A stretch of 26,117 nt of DNA from a virus, in the IMG/VR virus record IMGVR_UViG_3300038701_001457, positions 1-26,117 of that record. One strand, 5' to 3'. The notes under the pieces are model-generated. The model searched no databases. It had not been told where the DNA came from and saw only the letters and a list, made by a program, of their open reading frames with translations. The position numbers and the translations under genes were made by a program. Shown here piece by piece: positions 16,937 through 23,138 of this stretch. Within the stretch, counting starts at the first letter, position 1. Each line of letters begins with the position of its first letter.

Positions 16937-17021
16937 TGATTTAAGGGGCAGGCTGTAGAGTGCCGGGCCTGTGCGTTAGGTTAAGCTCTTGGCTGTGTGG
17001 GGTGTCGCACGCCCGGAATGA

Positions 17022-17054
17022 GAAAACCCCGCCAGCAGTTAAGCCAGCGGGGTG
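17022..17054 (-). terminator. Intrinsic terminator between early and late blocks
   Basis: On the minus strand, ACCCCGC pairs with GCGGGGT around a 14-nt loop and runs straight into TTTTCTC. This is the clearest rho-independent terminator in the window. It would stop transcription from the early block and from the leader about 160 nt before the first late gene. Confidence 0.75.
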
Positions 17055-17105
17055 TGAGTCAGACCAGCGGAAATCCAAGCACCACCGCGAGCGGCTGTGG
17101 TGGGG

Positions 17106-17150
17106 TTAGATGCCGCCAAACCCTTCAATGATTGTCTCTGTTCCGGTCAT
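17106..17150 (-). CDS. Possible 14-residue micro-ORF before the terminator
   Basis: ATG at 17150 has GGAG 7 nt upstream (GGAGAGTGACGATG) and encodes MTGTETIIEGFGGI, ending about 50 nt before the terminator stem. It could be a leader peptide. Its small size makes chance occurrence likely, so this is a low-confidence call. Confidence 0.2.
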   Translation of the reverse strand: MTGTETIIEGFGGI

Positions 17151-17182
17151 CGTCACTCTCCGGCTATAGTTATCGGCGGGCC

Positions 17183-17229
17183 GGGCGACCTCTGCAACCC
17201 ACAAAGCCGGTTCGCTTCATCGGTCGCCC
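17183..17229. other. Perfect 8-bp stem-loop in the junction region
   Basis: GGGCGACC pairs exactly with GGTCGCCC across a 31-nt loop. It is too short to be a tRNA. It is the longest uninterrupted helix I found in the leader. Confidence 0.5.
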
Positions 17230-17527
17230 AGTGCCGATTTCGTTACTCTGTCTCCAGAGGGAAAACATAGACCCCTGGTGCGCTTCAATGAGAGGCGTGG
17301 GGGTCATGGTTGCCGTTACCCTGTCGCGGTTATCGCGCCTTGGGGCTATGTGGTCGGAGGGGGCGGCTGGTCCGCTCTGGCAGCCCGCTACCCCATGAGC
17401 ACGACAACACTTACGCGCGCTTAGGAAGTCGCTCCAGATCTCTTATCCCACGGCGCTATGAGCTGCCGGTGGGGTGTGTTTGAAGCGCCTATGGAAGCCG
17501 ATCCGGAGTAGGCCCAACTCAGCGCTT

Positions 17528-17545
17528 CGCGAGCTATAGCCCGCG
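17528..17545. promoter_or_regulatory. Near-palindrome in the junction region
   Basis: CGCGAGCTATAGCCCGCG is symmetric except for one mismatched pair, with GCTATAGC at its core. It is a possible protein-binding dyad. Confidence 0.35.
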
Positions 17546-17798
17546 TCTCATATGCCGCATCTCTGCGGAAACTGTTGCCCCGGCCACTGTTGCAGCAGCG
17601 AACCAAGGCTTGTCTCTCCCGTCCGTCCAAGGAAAGGAATTAGACAAATCATCCCGCATCCAGCATCACACTGGTGGAGCGGTGTAAGCAACCCCTCGGT
17701 GTTGCGCGTCACTGCCTTTGGATATGCCAGCAGGCTAAGCGTGAGGGGTGTTGTTTTCTGTGCCTAGCCGCAAATCTCGACTTCAGCGTTATGGACAC

Positions 17799-17827
17799 CA
17801 TTAGCCCAAAGGGCTATCACATGTCAA
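17799..17827 (-). promoter_or_regulatory. Sigma70-like promoter at the head of the leader
   Basis: Consensus -35 TTGACA (17827-17822), a 17-nt spacer, then CTAATG (17804-17799) as a weak -10. It lies 7 nt after the stop codon of the last early gene and points to the late block. A small hairpin (TAGCCC/GGGCTA, 17802-17816) overlaps the -10 side. The -35 is strong and the -10 mediocre. Confidence 0.4.
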
Positions 17828-17833
17828 ATTAAA

Positions 17834-18346
17834 TTACGCCGCGCGGTTGCCCGCCACAAACAGGCCAGCCAGCACCGCCGCCCCGGCCTTGAGCGCATCG
17901 ACGTTGCGAGGCGGTCGCTGGTCACACAGGCTCACTACTTCATCAAATGCACCGGGTATCGCGTCCAGCAATGCGCAGGCGTCGGCATAGGCAACCTTCG
18001 CCCTGCAAATCCGTTCTTCGCTTGTCTCCGCGCTTGGCGTTTGCGGCTGCTGTTGAGCCAGTACGCCTGCGGGTTGATACTCAGCAACACCCAGCACACG
18101 GCGCACACCGGCGAAGGCTTCGACGCCCTGGCCTTGCTCTTGCGTGAGAATGCCGCGTTCAACAGCCCGGTCGATCAGGCAGCTAGGCCCGACTTCTTTA
18201 CGATGCCGCAAAAGCTCCGGCGTCGGCTCACATCGGGCAACCTCGATGCGTCCGCGCCGCGTGGTCGGCTTGCCCGGCTTTGCCGCGCTCATGGGGTGCG
18301 GTGCTTTGCGCTTGTGCTTGCGGCGGGTTTTATTGGTTTTCGCCAT
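17834..18346 (-). CDS. Basic-tailed hypothetical protein at the end of the early operon (candidate late regulator)
   Basis: ATG at 18346 has AGGAGG upstream and gives 170 residues; a longer frame to 18376 lacks a ribosome site. Residues 3-14 (KTNKTRRKHKRK) contain eight Lys/Arg, like the arginine-rich RNA-binding motifs of lambdoid N proteins. TPELLRHRKEVGP and RAVERGILTQEQGQGVEAFA follow, then a helical C-terminus (ALLDAIPGAFDEVVSLCDQR, DALKAGAAVLAGLFVAG). The 'GxLTxEQ..A' segment and the end resemble small alphaproteobacterial phage/prophage proteins of unknown function. It is the last early gene, immediately before the late promoter-like sequence, where lambda has Q. An antitermination role is inference only. 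Confidence 0.65.
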   Translation of the reverse strand: MAKTNKTRRKHKRKAPHPMSAAKPGKPTTRRGRIEVARCEPTPELLRHRKEVGPSCLIDRAVERGILTQEQGQGVEAFAGVRRVLGVAEYQPAGVLAQQQPQTPSAETSEERICRAKVAYADACALLDAIPGAFDEVVSLCDQRPPRNVDALKAGAAVLAGLFVAGNRAA

Positions 18347-18551
18347 GATCGGCCTCCTGTCCAAGCTGCTGCACACGGTCCAAAGCTTGCGCCCGGTCCC
18401 ATTCCACCTTTGCCCGCTCCACAGCGTCTAGGGCGTTGTCCAGCTTCACCCGCTGAGGGCTTGGCGTCGTGCTGACGGGGGCCAGCATTTCACGCACCGT
18501 CACCACAAGCCGGGCTGATGCGTTTCGTAACGCTTTGCATTCGTCACTCAT
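18330..18551 (-). CDS. Small hypothetical helical protein
   Basis: A 73-residue protein starting in an ATGA overlap with the initiator gene and ending 17 nt inside the next gene. It is predicted all-helical (KALRNASARLVVTVREMLAP, then KLDNALDAVERAKVEWDRAQ) with an acidic C-terminus, possibly a coiled coil. No membrane or DNA-binding motif is seen. Coupling to the initiator gene suggests an early-phase role, but I do not recognise it. Confidence 0.6.
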   Translation of the reverse strand: MSDECKALRNASARLVVTVREMLAPVSTTPSPQRVKLDNALDAVERAKVEWDRAQALDRVQQLGQEADHGENQ

Positions 18552-19354
18552 GCCGCTTGCTCCTGTGCTTGGCGGATAAGGTCAGCAGGCGCTTTACACG
18601 CCGGATTGCCGGGCTGCGGCCCCCAGCCACGCAGCCACGTCCCATCGCGCACCCATGCTGCAAGCCGGGATTTCCAGCCGTCGCGATTGTCGCTTGGAGC
18701 GGCGGGCGCATAATTTCTCCATAGTCCGTTGCGCACAAAGTTGTCGAACTTGTGCGGCACGTCGGAGTTTTCCTTGGCGTAGGATCGGCACGCCCCGACC
18801 AGCGCAGCCGGATCGTCGCCGTCACGTATCAACTCAGCAATAACCCGCTTTTGTGCTAGCGGATCGGTGCGCCTCCACCCGATACCAGGGTAGGCTTTCG
18901 AGCATTCGGCGTGGATTTGATCCACCTGATCCGCATCAACGCCTCGCGCGCGCACTGATGGATTCTCTGATGGTTCTCTGACAGGTTCATTGCCCGGAAA
19001 ATTTTTCCGGTGACCCTGACGTTTATTTTCCGGTAGGTCTGACGCAAACCTTCCGGTAGGTTCTCCCTCTACCGGAAACGTTTTCCGGTTGATGTGCAGC
19101 TCGTATTCGTCACTCGTTCTGGTCATGTCCGCACGACGGCGCTCTTGGCGGGTAATCAGCCCTGTGTCTTCAAGCGCCTTTAAGTGCGTCCTCACTGAGC
19201 GGTCAGTCATGCTTGCATCTTTTGCAAGCCTCGTCTGACCCGGAAAGCAAACGCCCTCCGCGTCGGCGTAGTTGGCGAGACAAATCAGCACAAGCTTTTG
19301 CGCGCTCGACGCGATTTCCTGCTTAATGGCCCAAGTAATGGCTTGAACACTCAT
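18548..19354 (-). CDS. Replication initiator-like protein with N-terminal winged HTH
   Basis: A 268-residue protein, ATG at 19354, in an ATGA overlap with the DnaB-like gene. Residues 1-75 are an HTH_36-type winged helix: KLVLICLANYADAEGVCFPG, then TRLAKDASMTDRSVRTHLKA and LEDTGLITRQERRR. Residues 89-121 form a linker encoded by the iteron array. Residues 140-215 are a helical domain (QKRVIAELIRDGDDPAALVG, then FDNFVRNGLWRNY) resembling the C-terminal part of phage replication or helicase-loader proteins. The C-terminus is basic with W residues. Its partner is presumably the adjacent DnaB-like helicase, as lambda O/P acts with DnaB. Initiator function is inferred from the fold, the neighbour and the internal repeats. 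Confidence 0.7.
   Translation of the reverse strand: MSVQAITWAIKQEIASSAQKLVLICLANYADAEGVCFPGQTRLAKDASMTDRSVRTHLKALEDTGLITRQERRRADMTRTSDEYELHINRKTFPVEGEPTGRFASDLPENKRQGHRKNFPGNEPVREPSENPSVRARGVDADQVDQIHAECSKAYPGIGWRRTDPLAQKRVIAELIRDGDDPAALVGACRSYAKENSDVPHKFDNFVRNGLWRNYAPAAPSDNRDGWKSRLAAWVRDGTWLRGWGPQPGNPACKAPADLIRQAQEQAA
18963..18981. repeat. Direct repeat TTCTCTGA x2 beside the iterons
   Basis: Two copies of TTCTCTGA start at 18963 and 18974, 11 bp apart (one helical turn), just outside the iteron array. Possibly part of the same origin. Confidence 0.4.
18994..19089. repeat. Intragenic iteron array, putative replication origin
   Basis: Six copies of a TTTCCGGTAG-like unit lie inside the initiator gene. 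Cores (TTCCGG or its complement CCGGAA) occupy 18994-18999 (reversed), 19005-19010, 19028-19033, 19051-19056, 19072-19077 (reversed) and 19083-19088. The outer pairs form palindromes, CCGGAAAATTTTTCCGG and ACCGGAAACGTTTTCCGGT, with half-sites 11 bp apart. The inner copies are 23 bp apart. The repeat is read in all three codon phases (for example CGG AAA, ACC GGA, CCG GAA), so conservation is of the DNA, not the protein. The layout matches lambda ori inside gene O. Confidence 0.65.
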
Positions 19355-20682
19355 GCCACGTCCCTCCGTCCCATATCTCTGATGATGCCGGTGGCCGGGT
19401 CGCAGTAGAGCGTCACCGGGCCAGTCTCGCCGCCGCGCTGCTTCAGGATGCCGACCTCAAGCTCACGGCTGCGCACACGCTCTTGCCATGCGATGAAGTC
19501 AGGTTCTCCGGGGTTGCAGTCCGGCTCCTCTTGAGCGGCGTAATAGGCGTCACGATAGAGGCTAAACACCGCGTCGGCGTCCTGCTCAATAGCGCCGGAA
19601 TCGCGAAGGTCTGAGAGCATGGGGCGCTTGTCGCCTCGCTGCTCAACTTGGCGAGACAGCTGAGAGAGAACCAGCACCGGCAAATCAAGCTCACGCGCCA
19701 TTTGCTTTAAGCCCTGTGAATTGCGCGTCGTGGCCTCATAAAGCCCCATGCGGGCTTCTGGTGCGCTGATAAGGCCAAGGTAATCGACACAGGCAAAAGC
19801 CAGCCCGTCATTGCCTCGGCGGGTCATATCGCGCGACAAGCGGCGCAAAGCATTTCTGATGGAACCAACAGAAGCGCCGGGCATGTCCAGAATGGTAAAC
19901 GGCAGGCTCTCCATAATGTCACGAGCCTGCACAAACCGAGCTTCATTCTCACGGCTGATGCCGTGGCGTTCGATCTCGCTATAGGCAATGCCAGACAGGG
20001 CAGCGGCCAGCCGGACACTGACCTCCTCGGCACTCATTTCCAGCGACACAAAGGCGGCGGGCTTTCCCGATCGGGCAACATTTAACGCCGCTGCACCACC
20101 GAACAGGCTTTTACCCATGCCAGGGCGACCCGCGCCGATATACAGGCGACCACCACGCCAGCCCATGAACTTGTAATCAAGGTCGCGCCAGCCGGTAGGA
20201 AGGCCCTGCCCTCGCTCGCGCAAAGCCGTTTCAAGGGCCATAAAAGCGCTAACCGTTTTGCGGGTTGATGTAGTTTCTGCCAGCCCGGCAAGCTCACGTT
20301 CCGCCGCTTCGACAATCTCTTTCGGATCTGTTCCGGCCTCGCATTGCTCGACAAGTGCTTTGCCGACTTGGCTTAACTCACGCCGTTCATACGCCGCGCG
20401 CACCTCGGACGCATAGGCTGGCACGCTTTCATTAGATGGCGCTTCACGTAGCAAATCCATCAAATATGGCGTCTCAGCGTCCAGCTCCGCTGAAAACGGC
20501 TGCGCCTTCCACCACTCACGTAGGCTGATCGGATCGCGCGGCATACCGCTATCAGCACGGCGTTGCAGTTCCACAAAAAGGGCTTGGTGCGGACCCTCGC
20601 TAAAATGCTCCGCGCGCAACGGCGGAATATCAGCACCGTCAATCAATCCGCCAAGAACGGCCTGCTCAATCTCAATGCTCAT
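19351..20682 (-). CDS. DnaB-like replicative helicase
   Basis: A 443-residue protein. ATG at 20682 overlaps the previous stop (TGATG), with GGGGG upstream. The N-terminal domain (residues 1-130) carries EQAVLGGLIDG and the short PHQALFVELQ typical of DnaB. The RecA-like domain has LPTGWRDLDYKFMGWRGG, Walker A GRPGMGKS at 185-192, SLEMSAEE at 213-220, Walker B in FACVDYLGLI, then LPVLVLSQLSRQVEQRGDKR and LRDSGAIEQDADAVFSLYRD. It unwinds DNA 5' to 3' as a hexamer at the fork. Its neighbours are the initiator-like gene downstream and a small HTH gene upstream. It is slightly short but has all motifs. Confidence 0.93.
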   Translation of the reverse strand: MSIEIEQAVLGGLIDGADIPPLRAEHFSEGPHQALFVELQRRADSGMPRDPISLREWWKAQPFSAELDAETPYLMDLLREAPSNESVPAYASEVRAAYERRELSQVGKALVEQCEAGTDPKEIVEAAERELAGLAETTSTRKTVSAFMALETALRERGQGLPTGWRDLDYKFMGWRGGRLYIGAGRPGMGKSLFGGAAALNVARSGKPAAFVSLEMSAEEVSVRLAAALSGIAYSEIERHGISRENEARFVQARDIMESLPFTILDMPGASVGSIRNALRRLSRDMTRRGNDGLAFACVDYLGLISAPEARMGLYEATTRNSQGLKQMARELDLPVLVLSQLSRQVEQRGDKRPMLSDLRDSGAIEQDADAVFSLYRDAYYAAQEEPDCNPGEPDFIAWQERVRSRELEVGILKQRGGETGPVTLYCDPATGIIRDMGRRDVA

Positions 20683-20984
20683 CACGCGCCCCCGTAATTG
20701 TCTAAAAGCTGCTTTGCGGCGCGAACATACCCTTCAAGCACCAAGCGCTTGTCGCGATCTGTGGCGTAGTGACTAATCATATCCTTTAGGTCTTCACGCG
20801 CAAGCGCTGTCGCATCGAAAGCATCTGTGTCTTTGCCTTTCACACGGACGGGGCGGATACCCATATCGGCATTGATCATGCTCACATATGGACGTGAGAC
20901 ACCGGCCTCCTCCGCAATCTTGTGAAACGGCTTGTGCGGTTCATTGCGCAGGCTGTTAATGACTTTTTGGGCTTTCTTCGACAT
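20682..20984 (-). CDS. Small HTH DNA-binding protein
   Basis: ATG at 20984 (MSKKAQKVINSLRNEPHKPF), 100 residues, forms TGATG coupling with the gcrA-like stop; another ATG 6 nt upstream is possible. Residues 19-42 (FHKIAEEAGVSRPYVSMINA) are a clear helix-turn-helix. The C-terminal half is helical (ALAREDLKDMISHYATDRDK, then VLEGYVRAAKQLLDNYG). It might regulate early genes or act in replication, since it sits between gcrA-like and dnaB-like genes. Family not identified. Confidence 0.65.
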   Translation of the reverse strand: MSKKAQKVINSLRNEPHKPFHKIAEEAGVSRPYVSMINADMGIRPVRVKGKDTDAFDATALAREDLKDMISHYATDRDKRLVLEGYVRAAKQLLDNYGGA

Positions 20985-21733
20985 CACCATGCCAGCACTT
21001 TCTGGCGGCGCTCGCCTCGCGCTGACACCTCATCTAAAAAGCTATCCAGCCCGCCCTTATCTGCCTTAGCATTAAGCTCGACCTCATGGCCGCTAACGCT
21101 GACAGAGTAATGGTCCTTGCAGTACGAGCTGCCAGCGCGAGCCTTAGCGCCACAGAACAGATGCTCCTCGCCGGGTTTGGCGTCATTGACCGGCCACCGG
21201 CACTGACCGGCTTGCAGTTCTTTAATTGGCACACGGCGCGCATCAGGGTTAGCAGTTTCAGCCTCCTTCAATCGACGCAGCACCGCATCCGGCTGCTCAA
21301 CCCGTGTTGAGCCCCTCTGTGCGCCCTGGACGCCTTTAATGACGTTCGGGCGATTGCCTTCCAGCGTCTTACGCTTGCGCTGTGTGCGCGGCTTTTTGGG
21401 TTTGACCGCTTTTGGCCGCACTACTCGATTAACCGGCAACTTTAACCGCAAGCGCTTTGCGCTAATGGCGCGAGAGTCTTTGCCCATCGCCTCAGCGATT
21501 TGAGCGTCAGTCTTACCGTCGGCCCACAGCGCCTTAAACTGCTCTGTTTCTTCGTCTGACCACTGATTGCCGCCGCGCTGCAAGCCCAGCCGGTTCAGGC
21601 GACCAATCACGGCATTTCGCGTTACGCCGCCGCCAAACTTGTCAGCAATCTTCGCGGCGCTCAGGCCCTGCTCCCAAAGCTCGGCTAACGCTTTATCGCG
21701 TGCCTCAGTCCAGGTTTGATGTCCTCGTGTCAT
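20984..21733 (-). CDS. gcrA: GcrA-family regulator with duplicated HTH segment
   Basis: A 249-residue protein with GAGAGG 8-9 nt before its ATG. Residues 7-51 are the canonical GcrA DNA-binding helix-turn-helix (WTEARDKALAELWEQGLSAA, then GGGVTRNAVIGRLNRLGL). Residues 57-99 are a second, related copy (QWSDEETEQFKALWADGKTD, AQIAEAMGKDSRAISAKRLR). Residues 103-160 are a basic linker. Residues 170-209 carry the conserved C-terminal motif with CRWP (C178), FCG (C194) and SYCKDHY (C205, H208), which in Caulobacter GcrA contacts sigma70 region 2. GcrA activates promoters with methylated GANTC. Canonical GcrA has one HTH and about 170 residues, so the duplication is unusual. It probably recruits host RNA polymerase to phage or host promoters. 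Confidence 0.88.
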   Translation of the reverse strand: MTRGHQTWTEARDKALAELWEQGLSAAKIADKFGGGVTRNAVIGRLNRLGLQRGGNQWSDEETEQFKALWADGKTDAQIAEAMGKDSRAISAKRLRLKLPVNRVVRPKAVKPKKPRTQRKRKTLEGNRPNVIKGVQGAQRGSTRVEQPDAVLRRLKEAETANPDARRVPIKELQAGQCRWPVNDAKPGEEHLFCGAKARAGSSYCKDHYSVSVSGHEVELNAKADKGGLDSFLDEVSARGERRQKVLAW

Positions 21734-21744
21734 AAAATCACCTC

Positions 21745-22140
21745 TCAGCGTTCAATCGGCTTGGTGGCCGAGCGTTGGGGTTTGGATTTGGGAAAGCCGC
21801 GACCCTTCGGCAGCTTCGCGCCTTGCTGAAACCACCCAGGCTTAGGCCGGTCCTTGCGGACCTTGTGCGCGTTGCGCTTGCGGCGCATGGCTTGGTCACT
21901 TGCGCTCTTAATTTTGTGGCAAGGCTTGCAAAGGTGCGCCCCGTCCGCAGCGGTCAAATCCGCGCTCTTGTCGGTTTCCAGCGTGTCTGCGAAAACGTGG
22001 TCGATATCCACCGCAGGCCGGTCGCAATGCTTCGGAAACATATGCGCGATATCGGCTGGCATACGGTGGCACTCGCACACGCCGCCGGAGCGCTGGCGAA
22101 TCTCAGCCTTTACGGGCTCGCGGAACTCACGGCGGCTCAT
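21745..22140 (-). CDS. HNH endonuclease
   Basis: A 131-residue protein with an ATGA overlap with the methyltransferase stop. Residues 22-24 (CEC) and 71-74 (CKPC) are two zinc-binding Cys pairs flanking DIDH (45-48), with CHKIKSASD closing the HNH core at 74-82. The usual Asn before the second Cys pair is absent; the segment reads DGAHLC. The C-terminal 50 residues are very basic (RRKRNAHKVRKDRPK). HNH enzymes in this position may nick DNA for packaging or replication, or act as free-standing homing-type nucleases. Distance from terS/terL argues against a packaging role. Confidence 0.8.
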   Translation of the reverse strand: MSRREFREPVKAEIRQRSGGVCECHRMPADIAHMFPKHCDRPAVDIDHVFADTLETDKSADLTAADGAHLCKPCHKIKSASDQAMRRKRNAHKVRKDRPKPGWFQQGAKLPKGRGFPKSKPQRSATKPIER

Positions 22141-23138
22141 GCTGCTGTTCCGAACAGATCGCCCGCAGACTGCGCAGCGCCCGCTAGGTTGCGCCCTGCC
22201 TGCTCAGCATATTCAGGCTTCAATTCAAAGCCGAGATAGCGGCGCAGCATCTTGAGCGCGACATAGCCTGTTGAGCCGATCCCGTTGAACGGGTCCATAA
22301 CTACATCGCCGGGCTTTGAATAAAGCCGCAAGCAATTCTCGATTACGTCCAGTTGAAGCGGGCAGACGTGCTTTTCATCGTCAGCGCCCTTAGCCGCGCG
22401 CCAGTTGTTCAGCACATTGCCCTGCTGAATGTTCATCCAGACCGGCGAGGCAAGCTTTTGCCACTCCATCACGTCAAACTCGACATGGGAAATCAGCACC
22501 GCCAGCGCGGCATCGTCGGGAACGTCGCGCACAAGCCCATCGCGACGCATGGCCTCAAGCCATTTACCGGCGATCTTGACGCGCTCTTTTTCATCGCCCG
22601 GCGCGCAGTGTTCAATCCGATCCGGGTTCTCTCCCGGAGCGCGGAAAAACAGCATGTAGTCCGGCATCCCGATCCGGTTCATGGCGCTATCTTTGCGAAT
22701 TTGCTTATAAAGCAGGCCCAGCGCCTTGGTGCGCTGCATCTCGACTACCGGGTCTTTCCATATCGTCGTGCGCCCGTGATAAATAAGCCCAGCGTCAGTG
22801 TGCGCCTTGATTAAATCTCCGGAAAAGTCCTGCAATCCGATATATCCATGCTTGCCCTTGCGGGTCGGAAGGTCAGTGCAATGGACGCAGACAATCCGGC
22901 CTGGCTTCATCACGCGGGTCAGCGCATGAGCGAAGAATGCGTACTGGTTGACAAACGCGTCACCCTCTCCCGCGTTGCCTAAGTCGCGCTCGCTATCAGA
23001 GTAAACGAACAGATCACCAAAAGGCGGCGAAAACACCGCGCAATCAACCGACGCCTCCGGCATGGCGTGCATACCTTCGATGCAGTCGGAATTGTGCAGA
23101 GCCCAGCCCTGCCCTTCATATTCGGGTTGTTTCGCCAT
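22137..23138 (-). CDS. Beta-class DNA methyltransferase (N6_N4_Mtase family)
   Basis: ATG at 23138 gives 333 residues; it lies in a TAATG overlap and has GGAGG 8 nt upstream, so the 24-nt longer frame is rejected. Catalytic motif IV is SPPF at 37-40, and the AdoMet motif I is DPFNGIGSTG at 282-291. IV before I marks the beta class. KHVCPLQLDVIENCLRLYSK precedes motif I and GFELKPEYAEQA follows it, as in COG0863. SPP[YF] is more often found in N4-cytosine enzymes than in N6-adenine ones (DPPY), but this is not decisive. The central 200 residues hold the target domain. It is coupled to a SNF2-type helicase and an HNH gene and close to a gcrA-like gene. Target unknown. Confidence 0.88.
   Translation of the reverse strand: MAKQPEYEGQGWALHNSDCIEGMHAMPEASVDCAVFSPPFGDLFVYSDSERDLGNAGEGDAFVNQYAFFAHALTRVMKPGRIVCVHCTDLPTRKGKHGYIGLQDFSGDLIKAHTDAGLIYHGRTTIWKDPVVEMQRTKALGLLYKQIRKDSAMNRIGMPDYMLFFRAPGENPDRIEHCAPGDEKERVKIAGKWLEAMRRDGLVRDVPDDAALAVLISHVEFDVMEWQKLASPVWMNIQQGNVLNNWRAAKGADDEKHVCPLQLDVIENCLRLYSKPGDVVMDPFNGIGSTGYVALKMLRRYLGFELKPEYAEQAGRNLAGAAQSAGDLFGTAA

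Larger units (their letters stand above)
17022..17792 (-). ncRNA. Candidate structured late leader RNA (about 770 nt)
   Basis: The region 16864-17833 has no convincing gene. On the minus strand a sigma70-like promoter near its start and a terminator at 17022 would define an RNA of roughly 770 nt. Visible helices are ACCCCTC/GAGGGGT (17691-17697 with 17743-17749) enclosing GCCT/AGGC; CCGCA with a GAGA tetraloop (17555-17568); GGGCGACC/GGTCGCCC (17183-17190 with 17222-17229); and CACCAC/GTGGTG (17080-17085 with 17097-17102). Possible roles are a late-operon antiterminator or leader RNA, a regulatory RNA, or DNA sites for packaging. I do not recognise any known RNA family. Transcription is inferred. 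Confidence 0.35.

Noticed and set aside
17183-17229. 8-bp helix as a tRNA acceptor stem
   Set aside because: The total length of 47 nt is too short for a tRNA.
17523-17545. GGGCTATAGCTC on the minus strand, resembling a tRNA 5' end
   Set aside because: No matching acceptor strand, T-loop (TTCGA) or anticodon arm follows at the right distance; it is the arm of a near-palindrome.
17132-17767. Open frames of 69-88 codons on both strands in the junction region
   Set aside because: Those checked (17132-17398 plus, 17421-17630 minus) start at TTG with no Shine-Dalgarno, and none of the products has a recognisable pattern.
22137-23138. Calling the methyltransferase CcrM
   Set aside because: The catalytic motif is SPPF rather than the DPPY of CcrM, and the target cannot be read from the sequence.
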